Positions 17,594 to 26,516 of a stretch of DNA of 64,000 nucleotides are shown here, piece after piece. The DNA comes from Melioribacteraceae bacterium (GTDB lineage: Bacteria > Bacteroidota > Ignavibacteria > Ignavibacteriales > Melioribacteraceae). The stretch's first letter is position 1. Each line of letters opens with the position of its first letter. The translations under genes were made by a program, and so were the position numbers. The notes beneath the pieces are model-generated. The model was not told the DNA's origin. It saw only the letters and a program-made list of their open reading frames with translations, and ran no database searches. The stretch is taken from positions 186,001 through 250,000 of the forward strand of contig JALVFE010000016.1 in NCBI GenBank assembly GCA_027030245.1, in the 5' to 3' direction.

Positions 17594-18633
17594 CAAGAAT
17601 TATTTTATCTCCGTTTACTCTTTTGTACGGGTTGGTTGTTAAACTTAGAAACTTTTTCTTCGACAAGGAGATTTTTAAGGCTAAAGAAGTTCCGGCAAAA
17701 GTAATATCAATCGGCAACTTAACGGTTGGCGGTTCAGGGAAAACTCCTACTACAGATTTGGTTACGGAAATTTTAACCAAAAACCAAATACGCGCCGGTG
17801 TTCTTAGTCGGGGTTACAAAAGAAAATCAAAAGGTTACCGATTGGTTTGCGACGGCGAAAATATTTTTACGTCCGTTGAAGAAGCCGGCGATGAAATTAT
17901 GATGATAGCAATGGAAAAGAAAATTCCCGCCGCTGTTGCCGAACGAAGGGTTGAAGGAGCAATTAAGTTTTTGAACGATGTCAATATTGATGTAATCGTT
18001 TTGGATGACGGATTCCAACACCGTTGGATTAAAAGGGATTTGGATATTTTGGTAATAGATCAAAGGTTCTTGCAAAAGGTGAATCAACGCGAACAATATC
18101 TTCTGCCGTTCGGAGATATGCGCGAACCGTTTTCTTCCATAGAACGGGCAGATATTATTTTGATTAACCGGAAGTTCAATAGTTCCGAACCCATTCCGCC
18201 AAAATTCCAAAAATATTTTAACGGGAAAAAAGTTTTCTTTGCCGAGTATAAACCCGTCGGCTTTTATGATGTTAAAAACAACCAGCACTTCCCTATCAAA
18301 GAATTTGAGGGACAAAAAAGTTTGGTTGTATGTGGAATAGCCCGTCCCTATTCGTTTTTGAGCATTTTGGAAAATAACAGTATTGACATCGGGAATAAAC
18401 TTTTATTCAAAGATCATAAAGATTACAACTTGAAAGAAGTTCAATTGATAAGGAAAAAATTTTACGATACAAATTCCCATTCGGTTTTAACAACGGAAAA
18501 AGATGCAATTAAGCTTACAAACTTTGCAATAGAGCTAGATGATATCGATATTTACTATTTGAAAATAAAAATGTTTGTAAAAAACGCAGATGAGTTTGAG
18601 AAAAGCATTTTGGAAATTATAAATAAGTCATAA
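17581..18633 (+). CDS. lpxK: Tetraacyldisaccharide 4'-kinase
   Basis: This 350-residue kinase phosphorylates the 4' position of the lipid A disaccharide. The Walker A segment is NLTVGGSGKTPTTDLV near residue 47, followed by SRGYKRKSKGYR, a GDE motif (EAGDEIMMIA), VLDDGFQHRW and the C-terminal FKDHKDYN and LTTEKDAIKL signatures. The start is TTG with a GGAGG ribosome site 10 bases upstream, placed inside the end of the previous gene. Together with lpxB and the DUF374 gene this makes a translationally coupled lipid A operon. Confidence 0.95.
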   Translation: MLKLTRIILSPFTLLYGLVVKLRNFFFDKEIFKAKEVPAKVISIGNLTVGGSGKTPTTDLVTEILTKNQIRAGVLSRGYKRKSKGYRLVCDGENIFTSVEEAGDEIMMIAMEKKIPAAVAERRVEGAIKFLNDVNIDVIVLDDGFQHRWIKRDLDILVIDQRFLQKVNQREQYLLPFGDMREPFSSIERADIILINRKFNSSEPIPPKFQKYFNGKKVFFAEYKPVGFYDVKNNQHFPIKEFEGQKSLVVCGIARPYSFLSILENNSIDIGNKLLFKDHKDYNLKEVQLIRKKFYDTNSHSVLTTEKDAIKLTNFAIELDDIDIYYLKIKMFVKNADEFEKSILEIINKS

Positions 18634-18667
18634 AATATATATTCAACGAAAAAAAATGAGGTAAGTA

Positions 18668-21439
18668 ATGGCTACGAAAAAAACTAAAAAGTATGTCTAT
18701 TTCTTCGGTGGCAAAAAAGCGGAAGGTAACGCAAAGATGAAAAATCTCCTCGGAGGAAAAGGTGCAAATTTAGCGGAGATGGTTAATATCGGTTTACCGG
18801 TTCCCGCCGGATTTACAATAACCACGGAAGTTTGTACTTATTATTACAAGCATAACAAAAAATACCCGAAAGAATTAAAGAAACAAGTTTTGGACTCTTT
18901 GAAAAAAGTAGAAAAAATTATGGGCGCCAAATTCGGAGATAAAAAAAATCCGCTTTTGGTTTCCGTAAGATCGGGCGCAAGAATTTCCATGCCCGGTATG
19001 ATGGACACGATATTGAATTTAGGTTTGAACGACACAACGGTTCAAGGCTTAATTGAAAAAACAAATAACCCGCGTTTTGCATACGACTCTTACAGAAGAT
19101 TTGTGCAAATGTACGGCGACGTGGTTTTGGGCTTACAACCACAAGACAAAAGAGAACTTGATCCGTTCGAAGTAATTATCGACAAAAAGAAAAAAGCAAG
19201 AAAAGTTGAACACGATACCGAATTAACAGCCGAAGATTTGAAGGAACTTGTGGCTGAATTCAAAGCGGAAATTAAAAAGAAAACCGGACACGAATTTCCC
19301 GATGACCCTATGGAACAACTCTGGGGCGCAATCGGGGCCGTCTTCGGTTCTTGGATGAACGAGAGAGCTATTGTTTACCGCAAAATAAACGAAATACCTT
19401 CCGAATGGGGAACGGCGGTTAACGTTCAATCCATGGTTTTTGGAAATATGGGCGAAGATTCCGGAACGGGCGTTGCATTTACAAGAGATCCCGCAACCGG
19501 TGAAAATGTATTTTACGGCGAATATCTTTTCAACGCTCAAGGCGAAGACGTCGTTGCCGGTGTTCGAACTCCGCACAAAATTGAAGAACTCAAAAAAGAC
19601 AATCCGCGGATTTATAAGGAATTGAACAACATCCGCAAAATCCTAGAAAAACATTACAAAGATATGATGGATATCGAGTTTACCATTCAGCAAGGTAAAC
19701 TTTGGATGCTTCAAGCCCGCGTTGGAAAACGCACCGGTTTTGCCGCTATTAGAATCGCGGTCGATATGGTACGCGAAAAACTGATTTCCAAGGAAGAAGC
19801 ACTGTTGAGAATCGAACCGGATCAATTAAATCAATTGCTTCGTCCTATTTTCGATCCGGACGAAAAACGAAAGGCAATAGATGAAGGCAAGCTTTTGGCA
19901 AAAGGTCTAAACGCCGGACCGGGAGCTGCTTCGGGTAAAGTTGCGTTTACCGCTCAAGATGCCGAAAAAATGGCCGCCAACGGCGACCGTGTAATTTTGG
20001 TTAGAATAGAAACTTCGCCCGAAGATATTAAAGGTATGAGCGTTGCCGATGGAATATTAACCGCTAAAGGCGGTATGACTTCCCACGCTGCGCTGGTTGC
20101 CCGGCAAATGGGTAAGGTTTGCGTTGCCGGTTGCGGCGCTTTGAATATCGATTACAAAAAAGGAACAATAAAAGTCGAAGGCAGCAAACATGTAATCAAA
20201 GAAGGCGATTATATTTCCATCGACGGAACTACCGGCGAAGTGCTTGTTGGCGAAATTCACACCAAACCTTCGGAAGTAATTCAGGTACTCATTACTAAGG
20301 AGCTTGATCCTAAAAAATCGAAGATCTACCGAACTTATCGCGACTTGATGTCTTGGGCGGATAAATACAGAAGACTCGGAGTCCGTACAAATGCCGACCA
20401 ACCCGATCAATCCAGAAACGCCATTGCATTTGGCGCAGAAGGTATCGGATTGTGCCGCACCGAGCATATGTTCTTCGGCGGAGATAGAATCCTTGCCGTC
20501 CGGGAAATGATTCTTGCCGATAACGAAGAAGGAAGAAAGAAAGCGCTTGCCAAACTGCTTCCGCTTCAAAGAAAAGACTTCGCCGGAATCTTTGAAGTAA
20601 TGGACGGAAAACCGGTAACAATCAGAACCCTTGATCCGCCTTTACATGAATTTTTACCTCACACAGCGAAAGAACAAAAAGAATTAGCCAACGATTTGAA
20701 AATTCCGGTTTCCAAAGTTAAAGAAAAAATCGAATCCATGGCTGAATTCAATCCCATGTTAGGATTTCGCGGATGCCGTTTGGGCGTTAGTTATCCAGAA
20801 ATTACCGAGATGCAAGCGCGGGCGATATTCGAAGCGGCAATCGAAATGAAAAAGAAAGGGGTTAAAGTAAAACCCGAAATTATGATTCCGCTTGTAAGCG
20901 TTAAGAAAGAGCTCGATATGCAAAAAGAAATTGTCGACCGGGTTGCAAAAGAAGTATTCAAAGAAAAAGGCATGAAAGTAAATTATCTGGTTGGCACAAT
21001 GATCGAACTTCCCCGTGCCGCGGTTACCGCAGATAAAATTGCCGAAACAGCAGAGTTCTTCAGCTTCGGAACTAATGACTTAACCCAAACTACATTCGGG
21101 CTTTCGCGGGACGATGCCGGTAAATTCTTACCTCTTTACGTGGAAAATGAAATTCTGCCGCGCGATCCGTTTGAAAGTCTCGATCAAGAAGGCGTCGGTC
21201 AATTGGTTGAAATGGGAACTCAAAAAGGCCGCTCCACAAGACCTAATCTTAAAGTGGGAATTTGCGGTGAACACGGCGGGGAACCCGACTCGGTGGAATT
21301 CTGCCATAGAACCGGTTTGGATTACGTAAGCTGTTCTCCTTTCCGCGTACCGATTGCAAGACTTGCAGCAGCCAGAGCGGCATTGAGAGACGTAAAATCC
21401 AAATCAAAAAAAGGAACTAAAAAAAAGAAAAATAACTAG
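18668..21439 (+). CDS. ppdK: Pyruvate, phosphate dikinase
   Basis: This 923-residue enzyme interconverts pyruvate + ATP + Pi with phosphoenolpyruvate + AMP + PPi. The N-terminal ATP-grasp domain begins with [10 protein letters not shown] and contains [17 protein letters not shown]. The phosphohistidine domain has [15 protein letters not shown] with catalytic H473. The C-terminal PEP/pyruvate TIM barrel contains [34 protein letters not shown] and the CGEHGG cysteine. A short lysine-rich tail follows. The ATG is preceded by ATGAGG. A strong hairpin after the stop separates it from queA. The enzyme lets the cell use PPi-linked glycolysis or make PEP from pyruvate. Confidence 0.97.
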   Translation: MATKKTKKYVYFFGGKKAEGNAKMKNLLGGKGANLAEMVNIGLPVPAGFTITTEVCTYYYKHNKKYPKELKKQVLDSLKKVEKIMGAKFGDKKNPLLVSVRSGARISMPGMMDTILNLGLNDTTVQGLIEKTNNPRFAYDSYRRFVQMYGDVVLGLQPQDKRELDPFEVIIDKKKKARKVEHDTELTAEDLKELVAEFKAEIKKKTGHEFPDDPMEQLWGAIGAVFGSWMNERAIVYRKINEIPSEWGTAVNVQSMVFGNMGEDSGTGVAFTRDPATGENVFYGEYLFNAQGEDVVAGVRTPHKIEELKKDNPRIYKELNNIRKILEKHYKDMMDIEFTIQQGKLWMLQARVGKRTGFAAIRIAVDMVREKLISKEEALLRIEPDQLNQLLRPIFDPDEKRKAIDEGKLLAKGLNAGPGAASGKVAFTAQDAEKMAANGDRVILVRIETSPEDIKGMSVADGILTAKGGMTSHAALVARQMGKVCVAGCGALNIDYKKGTIKVEGSKHVIKEGDYISIDGTTGEVLVGEIHTKPSEVIQVLITKELDPKKSKIYRTYRDLMSWADKYRRLGVRTNADQPDQSRNAIAFGAEGIGLCRTEHMFFGGDRILAVREMILADNEEGRKKALAKLLPLQRKDFAGIFEVMDGKPVTIRTLDPPLHEFLPHTAKEQKELANDLKIPVSKVKEKIESMAEFNPMLGFRGCRLGVSYPEITEMQARAIFEAAIEMKKKGVKVKPEIMIPLVSVKKELDMQKEIVDRVAKEVFKEKGMKVNYLVGTMIELPRAAVTADKIAETAEFFSFGTNDLTQTTFGLSRDDAGKFLPLYVENEILPRDPFESLDQEGVGQLVEMGTQKGRSTRPNLKVGICGEHGGEPDSVEFCHRTGLDYVSCSPFRVPIARLAAARAALRDVKSKSKKGTKKKKNN

Positions 21440-21448
21440 TTTAATTAC

Positions 21449-21506
21449 GGGAGTGCAACATTTAACCGCTTAAGTTGTTAAATCGTTTGCACTTCCCTAT
21501 TTTTCA
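21449..21506 (+). terminator. Hairpin terminator after ppdK
   Basis: Nested complementary arms GGGA/TCCC, GTGCAA/TTGCAC and TTTAAC/GTTAAA form a long hairpin with small internal bulges between 21449 and 21497, followed by TATTTTT. It lies 10 bp after the ppdK stop and before the queA ribosome site. The stem is not GC-rich, but the length and T-run support intrinsic termination. Confidence 0.65.
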
Positions 21507-21537
21507 AATGGTTTTTAAGAATATGTAGAGGAGTTAT

Positions 21538-22575
21538 ATGAAATTATCGGATTTTAGATATAATTTACCTAAAAATGCCATTGCAAAATTCCCGGTTCAT
21601 CCGCGTGATAAAGCAAAATTAATGGTTTTAGACAGAAATACGGGTGAAATCGAACACAGAATTTTCTCTGACATTATCGAGTATCTGCACCGTGGCGATG
21701 TTCTCGTAATTAATGAAACAAAAGTGATGCAGGCAAGATTGTTCGGTCATAAAGAAAGAACAAACGCCAAAATTGAAGTGTTTGTTTTGAGAGAATTGAA
21801 CAAAGAGGAAAATATTTGGGATGTGATAGTCGATCCGGCGAGAAAAGTAAGAATCGGGAACAGAATTTACTTTAACGATAAACTCTGGTGCGAAGTAATA
21901 GACAATACGACTTCGCGCGGCAGAACCGTAAGATTTAATTACGAAGGGAACGATATTTACAAAGCAATTGAAAAAATGGGTCGTACGCCTTTACCGCCCT
22001 ACATTAAACGCGATCCCGTTCCCGAAGACCGTGAGGATTATCAAACGGTATTTGCAAAATACGACGGCTCGGTTGCCGCACCAACCGCGGGTCTTCATTT
22101 TACAAAGGAACTTTTACGTAAAATCAAAAAGAAAGGCGTTAAAGTAACTTCGGTATTGTTGCACATCGGTTTGGGTACGTTCCGGCCCGTGGAAGTTGAA
22201 GATCTTACCAAACACAAAATGGATTCCGAATATTTTGAAATATCCGAAAAAGCTGCCGAAACGATAAACGAAGCAATCCGTAACAAAAAAAGTGTTGTGG
22301 TAGTGGGAACCAGTGCAACACGTGCGCTAGAAAGCAGTGTGACATCTGAAGGATTCGTTAAGCCGAATCTAGGGTGGACGGATAAATTTATCTTCCCGCC
22401 CTATGAATTTAAGATTGTTAGAAAGTTAATTACAAATTTCCATCAACCCGAATCCACTTTGCTAATGCTCGCTTCGGCTTTCGGCGGATACGATAACATT
22501 AGAAAAGCATACCGGAAAGCTTTAAAAGAAGGTTACAGATTTTTAAGCTACGGCGATGCTATGCTTATCAAATAA
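21538..22575 (+). CDS. queA: tRNA preQ1(34) S-adenosylmethionine ribosyltransferase-isomerase QueA
   Basis: This full-length 345-residue QueA transfers and isomerises the ribosyl part of AdoMet onto preQ1 in tRNA to form epoxyqueuosine. Clear signatures are LPKNAIAKFPVHPRDKAKLM near the start, NETKVMQARL, DGSVAAPTAGLHFT, HIGLGTFRPV and TNFHQPESTLLMLASAF near the end. A GAGGAG ribosome site precedes the ATG. It stands between two hairpin terminators, so it is probably transcribed alone. Confidence 0.97.
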   Translation: MKLSDFRYNLPKNAIAKFPVHPRDKAKLMVLDRNTGEIEHRIFSDIIEYLHRGDVLVINETKVMQARLFGHKERTNAKIEVFVLRELNKEENIWDVIVDPARKVRIGNRIYFNDKLWCEVIDNTTSRGRTVRFNYEGNDIYKAIEKMGRTPLPPYIKRDPVPEDREDYQTVFAKYDGSVAAPTAGLHFTKELLRKIKKKGVKVTSVLLHIGLGTFRPVEVEDLTKHKMDSEYFEISEKAAETINEAIRNKKSVVVVGTSATRALESSVTSEGFVKPNLGWTDKFIFPPYEFKIVRKLITNFHQPESTLLMLASAFGGYDNIRKAYRKALKEGYRFLSYGDAMLIK

Positions 22576-22584
22576 CAATTTAAC

Positions 22585-22618
22585 GGGACCGGAGATATAT
22601 CCGGTCTCTTTTTATTTT
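22585..22618 (+). terminator. Intrinsic terminator after queA
   Basis: GGGACCGGA and TCCGGTCTC pair around a six-base loop (22585-22608), followed by TTTTTATTTT. This is a classical Rho-independent terminator 9 bp after the queA stop. Its T-run ends 2 bp before the ispD start codon. Confidence 0.85.
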
Positions 22619-22620
22619 GT

Positions 22621-23301
22621 ATGAGAACAATTGCAATCATACCGGCTGCCGGAATGGGGAAAAGGATTAATTCCCCGCTACCCAAACAATTCGTTAGAGT
22701 TAACGGCAAAGAAATTATTGCTCATACACTTTCCATTTTCCAAAACAACAAAGAAATTTCGGAAATAATCGTTTCCACGAGACCGGAATTTTTCGATTTG
22801 CTGGAAGATATAAAAAAGAACTACGGTTTTAACAAATTAACAAGAATCGTAAAAGGCGGAAAGGAACGGCAAGATTCGGTATTTGCTGCGCTATCTGCTT
22901 CCGGTGCAAATAATGATAATTTAATAGCCGTTCACGATGCGGCAAGACCGCTTTTATCCCAAAATTTACTATCGGAAACAATCGCCGCGGCTAAAAAATA
23001 CGGTGCTGTGGTAACCGCAATTAAAGCTAAAGATACTTTGATAGAAGGAAATGACGAAGTCGAAAATTATTTGGACAGGAATAAAGTTTATTACGCTCAA
23101 ACACCGCAAATTTTTAAATATGAAATTTTGTTTAATTCAATGAAAAAAGCCTACGAGGAAAAGTTTACAGGCACAGACGAATCGATGCTGGTAAAAAAAT
23201 ATTCGGGTTACGTTAAAATTGTAGAAGGTGAAACGGTTAATTTCAAAATTACCACCAATTCCGACCTGAAACTTTTTGAGAAAATAATCCAATCCGATTA
23301 A
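22621..23301 (+). CDS. ispD: 2-C-methyl-D-erythritol 4-phosphate cytidylyltransferase
   Basis: This 226-residue enzyme makes CDP-methylerythritol in the non-mevalonate isoprenoid pathway. The CTP-binding start is AIIPAAGMGKRINSPLPKQF; VKGGKERQDSVFAAL, VHDAARPLL, AIKAKDTL and TPQIFKYE follow, as in other IspD proteins. The start is the expected family start, yet no Shine-Dalgarno sequence can fit because the T-run of the queA terminator ends 2 bp upstream. Transcription must therefore come from readthrough or from a start site very close to the ATG, possibly giving a leaderless message. Confidence 0.95.
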   Translation: MRTIAIIPAAGMGKRINSPLPKQFVRVNGKEIIAHTLSIFQNNKEISEIIVSTRPEFFDLLEDIKKNYGFNKLTRIVKGGKERQDSVFAALSASGANNDNLIAVHDAARPLLSQNLLSETIAAAKKYGAVVTAIKAKDTLIEGNDEVENYLDRNKVYYAQTPQIFKYEILFNSMKKAYEEKFTGTDESMLVKKYSGYVKIVEGETVNFKITTNSDLKLFEKIIQSD

Positions 23302-23342
23302 CCAAATCAAATTAACTGCTTATTCCATATTAACATTTAAAT

Positions 23343-24446
23343 TCAGTAGAAAATCACCAAAACCGTTATAAAAGTTACGATAAAATAAATACCCGAATAT
23401 TTATGATAATCTATCCAATACTTTTTACTGTTTATCATTCGTAAAGCAATAATGTTTGCAAGGGAACCAATTACTAATCCGTTACCGCCTATATTCACGC
23501 CAAATGCAATTGCTTGCCAATTGTTGCTAAACTTCGACATCATAACTGCAGCCGGAACATTACTGATTATTTGTGAAATTAATCCAGATAGCCAAAATAC
23601 ATTAGCCGGTTTAGTCGGATTTAAAGCTTTAATATTTTCGGATATGAAGCTGATATTTGAGATTAGATGAAATTCAATAAAAATTATAACGAATAAAATT
23701 ATCAATAACCAATCGACTTTTTTCATAATCTCTCGATATGCAACCAGATAGAAGATTAAAATAAAGGGCAGAACATATTCGGTAATTTTCAATTCAAGCG
23801 TTATTATAAATAAAATCAATATTAATAAAGACATATTAAACATCAATTTCTTATAATTTCCCCTTTTTTCAAAACTTCCTGATAATTGTAAATCGTTTGC
23901 TCGGAAAACAAAAAATATAAAGATCAAGAGAAAACCAAGTTGAATTAAACCGACCGGTAACATTTCCCAAACATAACCGGTGAATGAAATATTCCATTTA
24001 TGCCATAAAAAAATATTTTGAGGATTACCGATTGGTGAAAATGTTGATCCGACGTTTACGGCAATCGCTTCAAAAATTACTAACTTGGAAATATTGTTTT
24101 TAACTCGCTTTTGAACGGCAAGTGTAACCGGAATAACAATAAAAAGCGCAATGTCATTCGTAAGAAACGTAGAAAGAACAACAGAAAGTAAAACGAGTAA
24201 AAAAGAAACTCCCCGCTCACTATTAACTTTTTTAAGCATCCGGATAGTAATTATTTCGAAGTAACCGCTTTCTTTCATACCGGTTGTTATAATAATCAAA
24301 CCGCCCAATGCCCAAATGGTTTTCCACTCCACAAATTCCGAAAAATTTTTAATTTCGGTAGGGAAAATTGCAGATAGTACAAGCAGAATTGAGAAAAAAA
24401 TAAAAAAAATAAATTCTTCTTGAACAAAACGAATAATTTTATGCAT
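23343..24446 (-). CDS. ArsB/NhaD-type ion transporter
   Basis: This is a 367-residue polytopic membrane protein with about ten hydrophobic segments. Segments such as GGLIIITTGMKESGYFE, STFLTNDIALFIVIPVTLA, NVGSTFSPIGNPQNIFLW and QIISNVPAAVMMSKFS followed by GGNGLVIGSLANIIAL are the duplicated signatures of the ion transporter superfamily that includes NhaD, ArsB and CitM. The TNDIA and SNVPAA repeats belong to its two inverted halves. The substrate (Na+/H+, arsenite or an organic anion) cannot be decided. The ATG at 24446 was chosen; a TTG 12 bp upstream is also in frame. It is shorter than typical NhaD. Confidence 0.8.
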   Translation of the reverse strand: MHKIIRFVQEEFIFFIFFSILLVLSAIFPTEIKNFSEFVEWKTIWALGGLIIITTGMKESGYFEIITIRMLKKVNSERGVSFLLVLLSVVLSTFLTNDIALFIVIPVTLAVQKRVKNNISKLVIFEAIAVNVGSTFSPIGNPQNIFLWHKWNISFTGYVWEMLPVGLIQLGFLLIFIFFVFRANDLQLSGSFEKRGNYKKLMFNMSLLILILFIITLELKITEYVLPFILIFYLVAYREIMKKVDWLLIILFVIIFIEFHLISNISFISENIKALNPTKPANVFWLSGLISQIISNVPAAVMMSKFSNNWQAIAFGVNIGGNGLVIGSLANIIALRMINSKKYWIDYHKYSGIYFIVTFITVLVIFY

Positions 24447-24710
24447 CCCTGTCGGCAAAATATTTTTTTTATTTTTAAAAGTACGAATAAATTTTGCGTT
24501 TTTTATTTTAGATTGTAAATTATTTGTCGGACTTGTAATATTATTTTTATGAAGTATAAGAAATAATTCGCTATTAAATTATTGTTAAGATTATTCGAAA
24601 CTAATAAGTATATACAAAAATATGGTACTGTAACAGAAAATAACCGTTAAATTCTAAGGTGGCGATTAAACAATACTAAGATTCAATTAGTAAGTGCGAC
24701 AAAATAATGT

Positions 24711-24744
24711 TTAATTATCTGGGGGTTAACCCCCAGATAATTAA
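24711..24744. repeat. 34-bp perfect palindrome upstream of the IS30 transposase
   Basis: Two exactly complementary 17-base arms meet at GGGGGTT-AACCCCC with no loop bases. Outside it, CGACAAAATA (24698-24707) and TATTTTTGTCG (24751-24761) are also complementary, so a transcript entering from upstream could fold almost the whole leader up to the transposase ATG at 24763. Such folding would hide the start site from readthrough messages, as known for other insertion sequences. Confidence 0.8.
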
Positions 24745-24762
24745 AAAAAATATTTTTGTCGT

Positions 24763-25734
24763 ATGGGAAATAAAAAATACAAACACGTAAGCAAAGAACA
24801 AAGATATCAAATATCGGTTCTACTAAAAACTGGACACAAAGTTAGTTTTATATCAGAACAATTAAATTTGCATCGTTCAACTGTTTATAGGGAGATAAAA
24901 AGAAACTCAAAACCGCGAGGCAGCTACGATGCTAATTATGCTAACTGGTGTGCAGAAATAAGAAAAGAAAGATTTGCCAAAAACAGAAAATTAAATCAAG
25001 CAATGATTAGCTTTATTAGAGATAAACTGGAAAACGAACAATGGTCTCCCGAACAGATTATGGGTTATTGTAAAATGAAAAATATCCCAATGGTATCTCA
25101 CGAAAGAATATACCAATTTATTTATGAAGACAAGGCCCAAGGAGGTTCGTTATACAAACATCTAAGAACCGGTAATAAGAAATACAAGAAAAGATACGGA
25201 AAACATAAAAACAGAAGAGAAATTATAAAAAACAAAGTTTCAATTAATCAAAGACCGGAAATTATCAACAAAAAAGGACGTTTTGGTGATTGGGAAATTG
25301 ATACAATCATCGGTAAAAACCATAAAGGGGTTATTGTTACTGCTGTTGAAAGAAAATCCAATTTTCTTCTATTGAGAAAACTCAAATCAAAAAATGCTAA
25401 AGAATTAGCTAAGCAAACTATTCGTATGCTTGCTCCTTATAAAGATTTAGTCCACTCTATTACTTCCGACAATGGTTTGGAGTTTGCCGAACATGAATAT
25501 ATCGCTAAGAAGTTAAATGCTTCTTTCTATTTCGCTGATCCTTATTCTTCTTGGCAAAGAGGATTAAATGAATATTCTAATAAACTCATTAGACAATATA
25601 TCCCGAAAAATTCTGATTTTGACTCTTTTTCTGATAAGTATATTTTTGAAATTAATCTTAAACTAAATAACAGACCTAGAAAATTATTGAACTTTTCTAA
25701 TCCTAATGACATTTTCTTCAATAATTTTCCTTAA
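24763..25734 (+). CDS. IS30-family transposase
   Basis: This intact 323-residue transposase has an N-terminal helix-turn-helix (SKEQRYQISVLLKTGHKVSFISE, then LHRSTVYREIKRN). The catalytic DDE core has D180 in GDWEIDTIIG, D236 in SDNGLEF and E270 in RGLNEYSNKLIRQYIPK. The last two are spaced 33 residues apart, the DD(33)E pattern of IS30. All catalytic residues are present and the gene is bounded by matching terminal repeats, so the element may be active. No ribosome site is evident; the start lies just after a large self-complementary region that could limit translation. Confidence 0.93.
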   Translation: MGNKKYKHVSKEQRYQISVLLKTGHKVSFISEQLNLHRSTVYREIKRNSKPRGSYDANYANWCAEIRKERFAKNRKLNQAMISFIRDKLENEQWSPEQIMGYCKMKNIPMVSHERIYQFIYEDKAQGGSLYKHLRTGNKKYKKRYGKHKNRREIIKNKVSINQRPEIINKKGRFGDWEIDTIIGKNHKGVIVTAVERKSNFLLLRKLKSKNAKELAKQTIRMLAPYKDLVHSITSDNGLEFAEHEYIAKKLNASFYFADPYSSWQRGLNEYSNKLIRQYIPKNSDFDSFSDKYIFEINLKLNNRPRKLLNFSNPNDIFFNNFP

Positions 25735-25844
25735 CTTTGTCGCACTTGGGGGTTGAATCTACGATAGAAACAAATTGAAATTTCGGTTGTATATTGGCAA
25801 GATTTTCAATAAATTTAAAAAATTAGTAAGTAGAGAGAGAAAAA

Positions 25845-26516
25845 ATGTTAAACCTTTTGTTCATAATCTTATTGTCATATTTAGTCGGTTCCATTCCAAA
25901 CAGTATCATAGTTGCAAAACTTGTTAAAGGAATCGACATAAGGCAGCACGGCAGCGGAAATGCCGGAGGGACAAATGTATCCAGAGTGCTGGGTAAACGT
26001 TATGGCTTGCTTGTAATTGTTTTGGATGCACTCAAGGGTGCTTTTGCGGTTGTTGTTATTGCCAGATTGTATTTCGGCAACTTCCCTTTTCCGAATCAAA
26101 CTCCGTTCGATGATTTTACATTGGTTCAAATAATTGCCGGAATTTCGGCTGTATTAGGTCATGTTTGGACCGTCTTTGCGGGATTCAAAGGTGGAAAAGG
26201 TATTGCAACCGGTCTGGGCGTTCTAATTACCATTATAACTCTCGATATGCTTTTAGCGGTGGCGATATTTATCTTTGTGGTTTCCATTTCCCGGTATGTC
26301 TCTCTCGGTTCAATTTCGGCGGCTTTATCTATTCCAATTATAATGATTATCCGGGAAAATATTTTTGGTGTAGATATTCCGGGGTACCATACTATTTTAC
26401 CTTTTGTTATTTTATTATCGCTCTTTGTGGTGTACACGCACAGAGCAAATATTGTAAGATTATTAAACGGACAAGAAAGCAGATTCAAGTTTTCCAAAAA
26501 ACAACAAAATAAATAA
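25845..26516 (+). CDS. plsY: Glycerol-3-phosphate acyltransferase PlsY
   Basis: This 223-residue membrane protein with five to six segments transfers acyl groups from acyl-phosphate to glycerol 3-phosphate, the first step of phospholipid synthesis. Motifs are YLVGSIPNSIIVAKLVKGIDIRQHGSGNAGGTNVSRVLGK-like text split as GSIPNSI, GSGNAGGTN and VLGHVWTVFAGFKGGKG, covering the glycerol-phosphate and acyl-phosphate loops, plus YTHRANI near the end. A GAGAGAG ribosome site precedes the ATG. The stop overlaps the gpsA start by 1 bp, linking acyltransferase and glycerol-3-phosphate supply. Confidence 0.95.
   Translation: MLNLLFIILLSYLVGSIPNSIIVAKLVKGIDIRQHGSGNAGGTNVSRVLGKRYGLLVIVLDALKGAFAVVVIARLYFGNFPFPNQTPFDDFTLVQIIAGISAVLGHVWTVFAGFKGGKGIATGLGVLITIITLDMLLAVAIFIFVVSISRYVSLGSISAALSIPIIMIIRENIFGVDIPGYHTILPFVILLSLFVVYTHRANIVRLLNGQESRFKFSKKQQNK

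Larger units (their letters stand above)
24692..25747 (+). mobile_element. Complete IS30-family insertion sequence
   Basis: A transposase gene is enclosed by perfect 12-bp inverted repeats AAGTGCGACAAA (24692-24703) and TTTGTCGCACTT (25736-25747). Complementarity continues outside them after five unpaired bases: AGATTCAA at 24679-24686 and TTGAATCT at 25753-25760. This outer part is either a longer terminal repeat or a palindromic target, which IS30 elements favour. No obvious short target duplication is seen. The transposase stop is 1 bp before the right repeat. The element lies between a transporter gene and plsY without interrupting a visible gene. Confidence 0.87.

Noticed and set aside
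24692-25747. Short target-site duplication of the IS30 element
   Set aside because: Bases directly outside the 12-bp ends (AGT on the left, GGG on the right) do not match, so none is claimed.
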